Origin: Stichopus chloronotus
Lineage: Eukaryota; Echinodermata; Holothuroidea; Aspidochirotida; Stichopodidae
Direction of reading: 5' to 3'
Length of the DNA stretch: 64,000 nt
Assembly: GCA_021234535.1 (NCBI GenBank)
Contig: CM037842.1
Span: forward strand, 6,056,203 to 6,120,202
Numbering within the stretch: position 1 is the stretch's first letter; each line of letters opens with the position of its first letter. The notes beneath the pieces are model-generated. The model did not search any database, was not told the origin of the DNA, and saw only the letters and a list, made by a program, of their open reading frames with translations. A program made the translations under genes and the position numbers. Positions 12,501 to 27,500 of the stretch are shown here, piece after piece.

Positions 12501-15500
12501 TGTAAGACTGATTAGGGAATGTTTTTCTGATATCAACAAATGAGAAGTGATGCATCCTGGGATTGAGAAATGATGCATTGTGGGATTGATAAGTGATGCC
12601 TCCTGGGAATGAAGAGATGATTTACATGCTTTTCTTAATTGTTGTGTTTACTTTATTCACTACTCACCAATAGCCCAGAGAGGATTTCAATCAATTTCTT
12701 CCTCTGGTGTAGTTTTTTCCTAATCACACCATCGTGTGCCATGTTACCCATGAATGACACACAGGAGGAAACAGTACCATCTGAGAGGTGGCATGTCTGA
12801 TTAAATTAAAATCAAAAGTAAAACAATGACTTCGAGACAGAGTATACACAATGAACAAAGATGTTCCAGTGATAATTAAACATCCACGACATCAATAAGT
12901 TATTAATCACATGATGCACCATAATAGTTGCAAATCACATGCCTATAACTTGTGTATACAATGGTTTGCAAGTGAATAAAACTTTATGAATCTGGCAGCA
13001 ACAAACTAGAAGATGATATTGTTTCAAAATTATGGCATTTTCATTAGACCATTACTTCAGAAAAATGTACTAAAATCACTGTCATACTAAAGAATTATTT
13101 AATGAACACATTTGTGAGAAAAAGTAAAACACACCAAAACAGATCATTGATGAATAACCAATGAGATGAATGAGCCATGGTCCTAGTAATTCTATCATTC
13201 ATGGGACAAGAAAGAATATTAAAATTAATTTTCTGAATTGTGACAGTTCTTATGCATTAAAAGCTAACTTTTCTGAGAATACTTGGAATGAGAACTAATT
13301 GCAAGCTTGTCTATATTTGCAAGCTTGTCTATCAAGCAAAGAGGGAAAGACACTTGAAAATGACTTTGTCCTGGGCCCCATGGTTGACAATGGGGCCTAA
13401 AAATAAAATCAGCACATCAGAGTCTTGTCTGAGGAGTCCTTACTCAAATTTAGTCTGATAAAATACACATTTAAGAGTATGAGCACTAATTGACAGGGTC
13501 TGGCCTCGGTCCCATTTCTTAGTCCTTTGAGCACTCACAAAGCCTCTAGATTTATAGTGTTATGAGCCTCCATTCAAGGTCAGCCTTAAACTGCCCAGGT
13601 TCGACGACAACACCGCAAATTGACTTTTTGAGCTTAATTCTTCTAAAAACACTGCACTTTAAGGAGGATTTCCATTAAAATCTTCATGAGATGAAAAAGT
13701 TTTTACCAATAATGTTTCAAATTCTGGCAAGACAGTTTCTTCAATTCCATCCCTGATGTGATGAGTGAATCTAAGAAAATAAAGGAAGAAAAAAAAAGAA
13801 AAAAGAGCAAATTCTGCAATCATTCCTCTTCAACTTCCTTACAAATTTAAAACACTTTCTTAAAATATGATTCACATTAATGTTTGTTACAATATGTCCT
13901 AGTGGGCTCACATAAAAGTGACAAATTCCTCACGATGCACTTAGCTGTATAAGCAGGAATGCTGGAAAACTATCAACTGTACGGAGACTGCTAACATTTT
14001 AATGAGTTGGATGTAATTCAACACTTGAAGGGCAGTTATAATACCATGATACGTCTGTGTCTGTTACTGAGTGATCACCAACTTAACAACAATGTCAGTT
14101 CAGAAGTAACTTCTATTGGATAAAAACACATCTTAGTATGACCCAGAGGGGACTGGACTGAAACCTCTTGGTCGCTATGCTTTATGGCTTCAAACGCCAC
14201 AACCTTTAATCACCCCGTTACAGCATTGATGTAACCGTGGTGATTGTATCATCACCATGGCGATGTAACAGATATTTTCTGCATATTTTTTACTGCGGCA
14301 CTAACCTGTCCGCAGTGGAGAGGAGGTTGATCAATTTGGTACATTCAGCCATACCAACGGTCCTTGATTGGACAAACTTCAAGAGACGGACCAATAACCT
14401 TGAAAAAAAGAGAACATGTAAACAAGATTATGAATAACAAACAGGATACTCTGAATTTACCTCATTAATTGTAACAAAAGATTAAAACATAATAAAGTGA
14501 AGTAAAGCATTTATAAAAAGGTGTTTCAGTGCACACCATGACATAAATGGAGAGAAGAGAATTAAAGCTTTATGAAAATCACCTTGACTCAGACATACAG
14601 TACGTGATTCAGGTAATATGTATAACACCCAATATACTATAAACAAAATATCAAAATATCCAACTTAAAAAGGACCCTTAGAGTTTGATAGAGATTAAAA
14701 ATAAGAAGTTGACAAATACCAGGAAAGAGTTTAAAAAAGTTTGAAAGGAAGGACATACATACAACAAACAGACCGTATGACTTCAAACACAAGAAACAAA
14801 CCTCTGAATGTCAAAGGCTGACATCATTTCAGTGAGCCCTGTTGGACGATAGGAGATCTTTAAAAGGAGCAACACGCACTTGTGGGCTATGCTATCTGAT
14901 GAACACTCTAGTAGTCCACAGATCACATCAGGTAATGGAGGGAAATTTAACAGGTATCTCAGATTTTCATCTAGAGGGGATAGAGAAATGGGATTAATGC
15001 AGTACAGTCACACAAGAAATTATAACTATCATAGTAACATTAAAACATAAACTTGGTGACCACATTTTGAATATCTCAATTTAATCTGAGAGCGTCTGAA
15101 CCTCTCATCAATAAATGAAGAGAGGAGAATTCATCTTAGCTTCAAGCTGAGCTATAACTGGCAGAGACTACCAAGCTTTTTTTTCAGGAATTAAAAACAC
15201 AATTCTTTGAACTTGGGACTAAATGTCACAAACAGTAATCATTATGATTAATAGAGCTGTTTGAGTATTCAACAGTGATATTTCAACTAGGACTGCAATT
15301 AACTCACATCTTACCGTATGGTGGTCATCCACTAACCATCTTAATTTCAGGTATTTTGTATAAAACATTTTCTTTCAGTTTCATTCAGGAATAATTAAGT
15401 AATGGTGCATTCAAGGGATAGGTATTAAGTAATCTAACCAATCAGCTTTGCTAATAGCTAGGCAGTCTTGCTATTTATATGACATAATGTTGAGACTCAC

Positions 15501-18500
15501 CGTTTGCTACAATGGTACTGGTCCATCAGCTCTAAGGCAGACATCACCAGCTCTAATTCTACCACCCCTTTTGAACCTTTGATGACCTTTGACATCGCTC
15601 TGTTTGAAACAAGGAAATGTCCACCAATTTCATTGATTGGCGTAATATACTTGAATGGCTCCTACCTTAGTTTACACTCCATCACAAAAGAAAATAAAAT
15701 ATCTTCTTTTGTAATGACATAGAAAATATTAATTACAATACCTGTACTGTTAAAATTCACAATAACCAGCACTAAACACAAACTACAAAGGCTACAATTT
15801 TTTAATATTTCAGCTTTGAGACACTGAATAATCTATGAGACACAAATTTTTACTTTGATTTTTACTTCTTTTTATTTGTGGAGAAGGGCACACCTCTCCT
15901 TTTTCAAATTAAGATAGTACAGTACATTATGTTGACTGGTCCATGTATTTCATAGATTGAATGTTTGATGGTGAATACCAAAGGCTTGAATTATACGTCT
16001 GAGGGCCTTTCAGATTTCTTCATCACACACACTACAAGTCGTTTTCTAAGCAAAACACTTATATTTAAATGAAGACAACCAGCAAAGCAAGCAATTCTTT
16101 CTACTCATGTCAGAAAATTGAGTGGATTTTTAACCAACACCTTGACATCATTATTCATGGTCATAACAGCAAACGTTTCACAAAGATACAACTTGATTTC
16201 GAAATCTTGCTTCAAAAATGTGAAGGAAATTCTCACCCTGAGATGGTCCTATTTTCAGTGAAGATGTCAAGTCCTTTATTAGTCCTGAACAAAGTACGAG
16301 AGACATCTGCGGAGACAATCAAGATGGTACAAAGGCTTCATGAATCAACTTTTGATAATTTTGATCATTTCGTTCACAGATAAAAACAGCAAATTAAAAA
16401 AAAGCTGAAATTACTGAATTAATGAACGATATTTAAAATAAGAAGTATCTCTCATATACAGTGGTATATCAGAAACTATGTAACTGCTGAACTGATGTAA
16501 TATGGTTTGAACTTACGAATTAACTTCATTACGTACATAATTTCTGAACTGTCACGAAGCATTTTGCAGACTGTTCATGTAACACTATAATACATATTAT
16601 TACATACAAATAATTTAGTATTACATTTACTCTTTACTTACCATCTTTCAACATGTCTGCCAAGACAGTCAGTCCTCCGCCGTAGTAGACGGTCGGTTTC
16701 CCTTCCTTGCGAATCTTTTCGAGGACGTCCACCAGATTGTTGGCGTGATCATCTCCCTCCAGGAACAACTTCTGAGCCCTGGTCTCGGCGAGGTTTGCCT
16801 CTTTGGCTTGTTCTGCTCGTCGGATGTATTCTGTATAGGAGAGTAGAAACTAGAGCAGCGATGCTGCAGTTGCTCAACCCTTCTGATGTTAGGAGGTGTC
16901 CACTTTAAAATTAGTTTGGAACACACCTGTGGTCCTAACATGGTTCATACTGTACACAAACTCATGTTGGGCTGGCCAGCACATAAACACTGTTGACCTA
17001 GCAATTAACTTTCGCAGCTGGACCGTTTCAGGGATAAATCTTAGCTTTATAACACTGCCCACAGGGGACAGGGATAGGGATCAGAAAGTAGACTTCTAGT
17101 ACATGCCACCAGTTTGTGCAGGGCAGTGGCATAACCAGAGGGGGCTGTCAAATGTCTAATTGTCCCCTCCCACTACCCCCAATGAAATTGGTGAGTTAAA
17201 AAAATATTAGATGAAAACCACACCAAGCATTTTTTAAGTAAATGCTGCTGAGTGGTGTGGAGTCTAATAATGATTCCGTAAAAAACAAATTAATGAAAAG
17301 GAAACAATCTAGTATGATGAAATATGTAGGCTTTTGTTGATAAGAATGTTGCATCTATACTTTGTGAACCCCCCTGTAAGTGCCTGAATACATTAAACTG
17401 AACTAAACTAGCGCTATTGATGTTATCAAAAATTTATCAACAATTTCTTTTTGTGGCTTTCACTCACCACCCTTGCAGAGACTGACCTTTTTCGAAGTGT
17501 AAATTTCTAAATGTGGTTTGTCAAAACTGAAGAATATTTGGCCACAATTCACAAGGTCAGGGAGGTTGGGAACTGCCAATTCCTGCACAATGAGAGGAAC
17601 TTTTGGCAAAAATTTTAGTGGTATGCTACACTACACTTAGAAAGTGCCATAATCACTTGTCTCCCGCCCCCTTAAATAAAAAGTCTGGTTATGCCACTGG
17701 TGCAGGGCCTTGACCAAGCCAAGACCAAACCTCAACTCCCTAACATTCTCTGACAACCATTCCAGCTAGACCAGGGAAACAACTGGTGAAGAACAATAAC
17801 CCATCTGCATGCAATGCCCACACAACCAGCAAGGGGGACTACATAATAGATTCTAAAATTGGCTGTCAGGGAACTTTGCCATCATGGTACATTAGTTGTG
17901 TACACAGTGGACACTGGATACTACAGGGAGTACAAGTAGTGCCCAAGAATAACAGTCAAAACAAAGTAACTGAAAACTGTCTTACACAAGCTTTAGCTTG
18001 AGGCTATTCATTTAAGGTGGTGAGCATGCCCCTCCAGATAAAGCTCACTTCAACTCACCACCACATAATATAACCACACAAATCAAGGGAGTGAGACTTC
18101 AAAAAGTATCTAGAGCACAAGGAAAAATGATCAAAATAGCCAAAAATTATGACTTCCCTTTGTTCTATCATATAGTTAGGAACAACTTGTATTGCCATCC
18201 CAATGTGGCACCTTCACTGCAAATTTCAGAAAAATCCACCAGTAACTGCAGAAGAAGTAGGCTTTTGAACAGAGAGACAGACATTTTCTCCCCTTCAGTA
18301 CCACATAAGCTCTACACACACTTTGTGGGTTGAGCTAATAATCCAATCAGTGACCAAGAAACACAGAGAAAAAGACAGAAATATTATGACCTCTACACCA
18401 TAAGTAAAAATATAAAGCTCAAGTACATTTTATTCCCTGGTTCTGTTCTTCAATGACATTACTTTATTGGTGGTGATTTGTGAGGTGTTAACTTGAGGCA

Positions 18501-21500
18501 GGTTATGGGTGGACAAGGCAAAACTGGCCTACTTTCCTGATAAAAAAAAATTGAAAAATTAACTCTGCTAAACACTTTTGTCTGAGATAGTGGCAGTTGA
18601 AGTATTTTAGAGGAAAGAGGTAGGAAAACTTGCAATTTGCCAAAGATGAATAGAGTCTCCTTTTGCAGACTATAATACTATCCCCCATCTCTCTCTCTCT
18701 GTTTGTTTCCCTTCCTTTCCTCTTTACACGTGATCCTCCATCTCACCAAACACTAGTTGAAATAACCAAACTTGTGATCAATGGTTTTCTTCAATGACTA
18801 TCTTATTTTCTCAATCAAATTGGATGAAAAAAATCAGCACATCTTTCTATGCAGCAAAATACTATTTGAAAACCGATAACATGTTGAAGTTTGGGACTAT
18901 GGTGATTCAAGAATGTAACAATGGAAGCAACTTTTTGTTGCTTTACAATCACAAATTTCCAGTTTATCTTTTGAAATCGAAATGTAATCAGCAAACCTCA
19001 GATAGATAGCCACACCAAAGATAACTAGTGCACTAAGGACACAATACATTACAATGGGGTGTATTCCTCGAAGCCTAAGCCCTCAATGAATACACATCTT
19101 CCTAAAACATGAACACAGTCCTGTCAGAAATTAGCAATGACATTTTTTTGCTTCCAATGTGATAATCAGTGTCAGTCAGAAATGAGTCTCAAAAGGTTTC
19201 ACCAGCAATTGGCCTCTCAGATTCCAAGCATCCATTTAAAATCAATTTGTGAAACCCCTTTACCTTGTGCAATTTTGGTTTGCTTTGGGTTATGTTTGAT
19301 GATTTCATAGTAGGTCATGATGGCTTGTTCATATTGTTTTTGTGCCACAAGAGCTCTGCCTTTGTGAACGAAAGCTTTCGTGTTCTCGGGATTTAACAGC
19401 AGCGCAGTCTCGCAGTCAGCGATGGCTTCTGGGAATTTCTGCATATGCAGGTATGCCTTTAAGTTTCAAGATTCAAGAAACAAGAAAAGAAAAATGTATA
19501 TGAAATGAAATAAAGAGCATGAAATGAGAAGGTTTAATTATCTGGAAATAGTAACTATACAGATTCATTAAAAAAGAATTCAACATATTTGAAATTACTC
19601 TTTGAGAATTGTTGAGCAGTGGGTGTATTTTATTGATAAGCCTAAAAGGCTTGAATTTCTACTACAGATTATTTTGAAGTTGTAAAGCAGTGGGACCATC
19701 AAAATGTTGGGCAGAATTAAACATGTTTTCATTTAGATCAGCAGAGAAATCTATTTTGTAAATGAAGAAAGGTGAGACAAGACATTTGGTGCTATCTTAT
19801 GTGTTCTAGCAACAGATGTGAGATGGATTAAAGGGTCTCAATTTGGATGGGTAAGAGTTGGTTGGAATTTGGTTGGATAGAGCAAGAGATAAGATATCTA
19901 TCAAGAACATTCATATCTAGTTGGAACATTTAACAAAAGGACAAAATGTAACTGGGGGATATCAATCACTTACTTTATGAGTTTTGTCATTTCAAAATTC
20001 ATTCTTTCAAGTTAAGAAGTGAGAGAAAAAATGCTATTGTCAGATCTTGCAAACCAGCTATCAATGTATGAACTGCTCTTGCAATTTGAGATGGGATCTA
20101 AACACATCTTAAAATAAGAGGGCAATCCACCTAAAACCACCTTAAGACAAAACAGGGCAATCCACCTAAACACATCTTAAAATGAATCAACCACGAAAAT
20201 ATGATCAGAGTACTTGGAGAATAATGTCTAAGAAGAGAGGGACTTGACTAAGAGAGGGTCTTGACTAAGAGAGGGTCTTGACTTAGAGAGAGACTTGACT
20301 AAGAGAGAGAGACTTGACTAAGAGAGAGAGACTTGACTAAGGTATGTTTCAAAACATGGACGATAACATATACATAATAGTGACACATAACCCCTCTTAA
20401 TGATGATTATCATTAATTACCTGGGCTCTGTTAGTGTATAACACAACCATATCTTTCATTTGTGTGAGTCCCTCTGAATACAAATTTATAGCAGTTTGAT
20501 AGTCTCCCTCTTTAAATGCCCGGTTTCCGTCTTCTTTGAGTTTGGTCCCTATCTTCGTTCTGGCCTTCCTCCGTGCTGCCCTCTCGGCTGCGTCTGCTTC
20601 TATGCTTTTCATAAAACTGTCTGCAAGATTCCGGATAATACCACAATCTGATGAAATGTCCCCCACGCTACATAAATCAGTCAACACTACGATACTGATC
20701 ACACATTTAACACAATATAGGACGAAAGACACATGAGGCCATGTAAAACAAAACAAACATTACCAACTTCTTTCTAAAGATATCATAAAAACATGAAAAT
20801 ATACTAGAAAGAGAGGCATACAAACTTACACAATCTTTCTACCAAAATTTTAATAATTAGATAAGTTTCAATGAAATAAATATTACATATCAATTCTCAT
20901 TTTCATCAATATGTAACTGCAAAGCTTCCATAGTGGATTCACTACTTGGCATTCCTTGAGTTGTCTTGTGCAGCCTGACTGACAAAAAAACACACTTGAT
21001 TAGGTTTATGATTTCTCTGTCCACACGCCATATCTACCGGTGCATTGTCAGCAATAAATACAGTACGGCCCATCATTAAAAAGGTCTTAACAATCGTGGG
21101 CTACTTACGGCATATTGACAGAGTTCAAGCCTTGTGGTTGGTCATTTATTATTGGTATTTTCTATGAAGTAGGTATTAAAAATTTGCAAATGCCAAGGTC
21201 ACAGGATTGTGTAAATTATAACTCAAAGCAAGTAAATTTTCTTCAACATTTATCATCTCTAATAATTCTACAAAGTCTGTATTGGACATCTTGTGCTTCC
21301 AATCTGCTCTGTTTTGTTCTGAACTGTGTCCTCTCTCTCTTTTCATTCCCCATCCTGATCTTCCAAAGTTCATGTGACAAGAAAGAGCTTATTGCAAGGA
21401 AACACGTTCAAACAACAACAAAATATGCATTCCAGAGACATTGGAGAAACATGATCACTGAAAAGTGGCTGTAACACATTGATACAGGTTATTATTTTTA

Positions 21501-24500
21501 ACCAATGAAGTAGTGTTTTATCAGTTTGGTGTCATTACTGAATAATATTGTACTGTACCTTGATCGACTCTGTCTCCCTGGAGGAAGAAATAGAAATAAA
21601 TTACGTTTAAAATGTTGATGATAAAATTATTTATAAGAGAGAACAAAGTCAGTCAAAGGAACAATGATAAAAACCTTGGTAAGACTGTCACATACAAAGA
21701 CAAAACTGAAAGATACAGAACAAGACTAACATCTGTATGCATTAAGGTGTATTTGAAGCTGTTCAAGGCCCCCCCCCTCCAAGTTGAAAAATCAATCTTG
21801 TTTGTTTCAACTTGCAGCCAGTTGCAAGTCTTTATCAAACTACAGTATCTCTAGATGTTTATGTTAATACTCACAGAAGCAGAAGTGGTGTCACCAGCAA
21901 AGGCATTTTGGTTTATTACAGTTCTGTTCACTCCTTCAGTCTTCTTCAAATCCTCTTCGCTTGCCTTCCCCCTTAACTATCGCTTCTGTTTGAAATACAA
22001 GAAAATTGGATTAAACAAATGCACTGTAGTCTTGCTACATAGCGATCATTTCTTCACGAATCAGAAGTTTATGTGTGACGTCAAATGACTTTTAACCTCG
22101 ACCAAAAATGATAGGGATCTTCTGCTCATTATTACCAACCCACACACCAAGTATGACATCAGTCATAGATACCCTTCTGGAGATATTGTTTTTACAAGGT
22201 TTTCACAGTTTGACCTCTAGTGACCTCAAACTAAATTGACCTAGACCAAAAACAATAGGGATCATCTACTCAATATGTACTGCTAAAGTTGAAATCACTC
22301 AATATGACCAACGAACCAACACACACACCAAGTATGACATCAGTTACAGTTACCCTTCTGGAAATACCATGTTTACCCGGTTTTTACAGCTTGGCCTCTG
22401 GTGACCTCAAATGACCTTTGACCTCCACCAAAAATAATAGGTACCATCTACTCAGTATGACCAAGCAACACACTATTAAAGTATGACATCAGTCACATTT
22501 ACCCTTCTGAAGATATTGTGTTTACAAGGTTTTCAGTTTGACCCCTGGTGACCTCAAATGGCCTTTGACATCCACCAAAATCAAAAGTATTCTTCTCACT
22601 ATATACAATCCACACACCATGTATGACATCAGTCACAGTCACAGGGACGGGTTAAATAGTTAATATTTTTAAAGTTGAAATCACTCATCAGTACACAATC
22701 AGTGGAAGGATATCAGAGTGGTTTACAAAAAACATCAAGAAAGCTGTTTGGTCATTATCATCAGCAATTTTTAATGGACTCCTGTGCAATAACCTATACC
22801 TATGTATACCTATACACAAGGAATGTCCCTGCCCCACAATCTTGGACAAAATTGTTGGAGCACTTTGTGGTACAGTTCGTCGCAACTCATAACATGAAAC
22901 CCTGTGCCCCTTTCCAATGTTGCGCCATAGAAGTGAATGTACCCTTGAACAGCAATCCTATAGCCAATATTGAACGGGGGTGCGGGGTGTCCCAAGGTAT
23001 TTTGTCCAAGATTGTCTGAGTTTTTTGGGAGCAATTTTGGAGCGAAATTTTGAAAGAAAATTGAACATTTTTGGACAAGGCACATCACAAAAATTAGTGG
23101 AAGGCCTATGGGTCTGAGGATTTTCAAATTAAAGTATTCTGAATTTTGACTATGAACATAAGAAGTTTAATTTTAATTTGGGGGTTTATTTGTATATGTT
23201 TTGTTGGAAAGGAGTGATCATGAATGAATAGACTGTTTCATAGTTTCGTATGCAGACAGAAATAGTTGCGTTTAGAAAGAACATTGATGGGCAGCTGTTG
23301 CATCGCGTTGCAACAGGAGTGTTACTTCAATTGTAGAATGCTGGTAGGAATCCACGTTATACTATATTCTGAAGTAGCTCCACGTTCTACCAAAATGCGT
23401 TAAAGTCAGAACTGTTGATTCAGCTTCCTATTAAAGTAATGGTAGAATGTTAGTAAAGGCTGGTTTTTTACATTTTTTGCAGCTAAGTCATGATTTGTGA
23501 CCACAAATTTCACATTGTATGGAGCTGGTAACATATATCTTCATCCTTGTAATCCATGCAATTTTCCAACGGTTTACTTAAATTTTCCTGTCAAAAAATT
23601 TGGTAGACCGTGGGTTTCATTAACCGTATACTGTTGGACGCTGTTGTTAGGTCTAAGTCAGCATGGATGAGAAGACCAGGTTTTGGTTCATGGCATGACC
23701 TGAGTGTTTTTCACCACTCAATTATTCATAAACTCAAATGTCTGTCAACTTCTCAATTTGTATTAACCATAAGGTAATACATATAATAATACAGTATTAT
23801 TGCATAAGGTTGATAACATAACATAACAAGTTTAAGGGCAAAGGAGGGCAAAAGTCCCATAAGATGCCCCCCGGGCTGTAATCCAAACTCCCTAAAAACC
23901 ATTAAGAACCAAACTACTATAATACCCAACAAGCCCAGCAAAGTCAGATTCTGCCACAGTCACGGTAAAACTTACAGTATGTTGCCCTTGAAGCTACTGT
24001 ATTTACTGAAGTGGAATTTACAACTCAATCAGGAAGATTACTCCACACGTTGACAACTCTAAGTGAGAAGCTAAACTTTCTCACATCAAGCCTAGAGAAG
24101 CATTTCACTAGTTTCTAACATTTACAATGGCTGGTAAAATTGACAATTTAAAGTTCAATGATATTTTTCAATGGTCTAAGTCAAAGAGTTCTCGTGTGCC
24201 ACATATTTAAGCTCCAAGAGATGCTCTGCAGGCTGGATGTTAAAAATTCTTCTTATTGCAGAGAGTTGTGGATGAATGGAATGGTCTGCCAGAGTCTGTT
24301 GAGATGTCTAAGAGTGTTCATGCCTTTAAGATTGATAAATATATTTGACAGTTTGGGAGATTTTGAATGTTTTTCTTTCAGGGATTTCTGCACCTTCTGG
24401 GTCTTTTTATAAGGACATTGTCCTTTCTGAACCTTTCCTACCTAAAGTAAAAGTGCCTAATGAATATCGTGGTGGCTATATAGGCATGGCTGCTAGGAGC

Positions 24501-27500
24501 TGTGCGAGCAAACAGTCATCTATTGTTGTCCACACAGCAAAGAGAGAAGCCCAGCGCAGTGCATACTTCCGATTCCCCAGCTCTAAACAGTATGCTGTTG
24601 GTACAGACCATATATACAATACCGTCTCTTCCAAGTTAACACAGGGACGCGGACAAGTTCCAACAAAACGGACCAACTGTGGACGAGTTAACAATACAGC
24701 CATATAATGGAACAGTCCAATCTGTCCACAGAGGGACGATCTTTGAACACAAAGGGACTTGTAACCTTATCTGTCTAATCTGTGAAAAGCAAACACAATC
24801 AATAAAGAGCCTTTGTGTAGGAACTCGTCCGTGTAAGTGACGATGTGGACGAGTTTTACTTACACATTGTTTTCAGTTCCAGTGAGCAAGTTTCCCCAGA
24901 AATGTGCAAACGATGAGTATAAAAACAGGTCTTAGTGGAAGGTAATCGAGGCTTACGTATTTATATTTTGTTTTGTCACCTGAGGATGTAGCAATTACTC
25001 ACAGTTGTGTAACGTTAAACAATCAATAAAATGAAGAAACACAATTAAACAGAAACAGCATGAAGCAAGGACATCGGTTAATTCAATTTTAGCAAAGCAA
25101 TATCAACGTACAGATTTTGTCTTCTTTTGGAAAACTTGATGTAGACATTCCTACTGATTGCCTTTCGCAAATGGTGTGGGATGACTGAGTTGCTTACCAT
25201 TCAAGCAGAGATTCACATTTTTGAGACAATTGCAACGACCCTCGATTGGCAAAGTTTAATCCATATATTCCATGACCTTAAATTAGTCGTCATATATTGG
25301 GCACAGATGTCCTAATATCAGTTTCCTATCTTCAAATTTTCCTTACGTTTACACCACATCCTTTTACAAACCCATCAACCAGGTTTGCTTTCAAGTTTGA
25401 GAATTAGGCCTATTCATAGATAAACCACACAAGCACAGTTACACAACAGCACGTGTAGATCACGTTCAACTTGATGCCATACAGCACCTGTACCAAACGA
25501 TGTTTGTTCCTACTGCAGGGTTGTGCGCAAAATTGGCGGTCATGGTAAAATGTGGTCTGTGTTTTGGTGACCTACGAATGACCCCTATAATTATCATACA
25601 ACTGATTACCAAGAATGTCCTACCTTAGCGCACGTTAGCGGTCGCGTTATATCTTGGCAACTTGCCATGAAATGTTGTAACCGCAGTAAAAAGGCAAATA
25701 GCCCGTAATTTGGCCAATTGAAGAACAGATGAGCAAACTCAGCAACCGAAAAAGAAGAATATAAAAAATATCCATCTCTCTGCAAATGTGGAAACAACTT
25801 GTCTTGTTAATAGAATGTAGGATACTGTACATGTACTAGGCGTATTGTGAATGAACTTTCAAATCGACATTGACACATTGCAAAGAAACAAAAAGAGGGG
25901 AAATAAATATAATATCTGTCCATACAAGACTGCGGGATGTATACGCGATTGTGCGAGATGGGCATGCCCATGTATGGGAACATTTATGTTTAGCAGGCGA
26001 AGCAACTTTTGCCCGAAAAACGGAATGTCTTGAAATTCCAACTCTGTGTATAGACAAAGGGCGTAATATGATCTAAGCCGGATCAATGGGGGAGGGGGGG
26101 TGTGTGTGACTTTCCAATATGATGGAACTGACCCATTAGAACCCTAGGGGAGTTAATTTCGCCCTTATGTGAAATACTAATTCTTAGACCTTACTTGTGT
26201 TATTCAGAATGTCAATGCGATTAATTGGTGCACAGCATTGAATATACTGGTCTTAAAGGGAAATAGGGCGTTTAGAATATACCAACATGGCATAACAACA
26301 AAATAGCTTTAATCATTGTCAAACCATTCAGTCTCATCAATAAACATCTGCAAAAGCTTCATCTCCTCAAAACATTATGCGTGTGTCGAGTAACGGAAGA
26401 TGCATCATTTGAATTTTGAAAAGTTTAGGTGAATAAATTATCGTTGAGGAACAAATAACTGAATTTTTACCTGTAAGAAACTAAATTCTTGAAAAGAAGG
26501 CTACTGTCCTTCCTTATTTTGAAGAACCTATCATACATGTCTTGAAACATTGGTTTTGAAAACATGTTTGTTTTCCGTGAAACAAACGCCCTATTTCCCT
26601 TTAAGTGCCAACTATTTTATTCATTCAATCAATGGTCTTCTTAAAAAGCCATTTATTCTTTCGCATGGAATCACGTACCGGCACTTTCATTTTGGGCCTC
26701 GTCTTAACATTGTGCAAAAGTTCAAAGACTTAAAAGGAGCGTCAGATAGTGTGCTGCCTGCCGTTATCTACTTGAATATTGATTCGTGTATACCCCATTG
26801 CAAGCAGCAGAAGAGTTCAAGTTTAGTTAAAGTTTGCAATAGGTTACAATACCTCTAGCATCTGCTTATGCACCGGTACATTCCATATTGAGAAATAAAC
26901 CGCCACGCCAACTCCGAGAGTATCTCCAATCATGTTGAAAAAACATTGACCTGCGATGCTCGTCCTAAGGCAAAAGGAATTTGCACCTGTTAAAATGCTA
27001 ACATATGATTGGCTATTGCAGTGATTCATTCATAACTTTCTTTACTACTATAAGTGCAATGCAAGGGATAGTCTGAAAAGTTAAAAAATTGTGACATTAA
27101 TGGTACTGTGGTTAGTGACTCAATATAGCACGCACTTTACACCATTTTTTGTTGGGGTTAAAATGTATGATGATACCAATGTATACAGCCGTAAAGTTAT
27201 ATCACCGTGTTCAGATACATCCCTGTGTAATTCACATCGGGTGTCCTACTTTCTTCTACTGTATCTTGCTTTGTTTGTAGTAACATGGAATTCTAGCTCT
27301 ATGGTTCGAACGATCAAGAATGAAACATATTTAGCGGTCACATATTCGCACAGTATTCGCACACATGGCCATAATATTGAAAAGGCCAAATATTTGGCAC
27401 TCAATTTGCATTGACACAGCAATGGGCGCACAGAATGTTAAAGAAGGGCCAGATGCGTTAGAGTGGCATCTCCCTAGTCAAACCATATGTGACTATCCCG

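Noticed and set aside
22675..23019. 114-codon plus frame with a cysteine-rich end
   Set aside because: Lies over an inverted-repeat element and overlaps open minus frames of similar size; no recognised motif.
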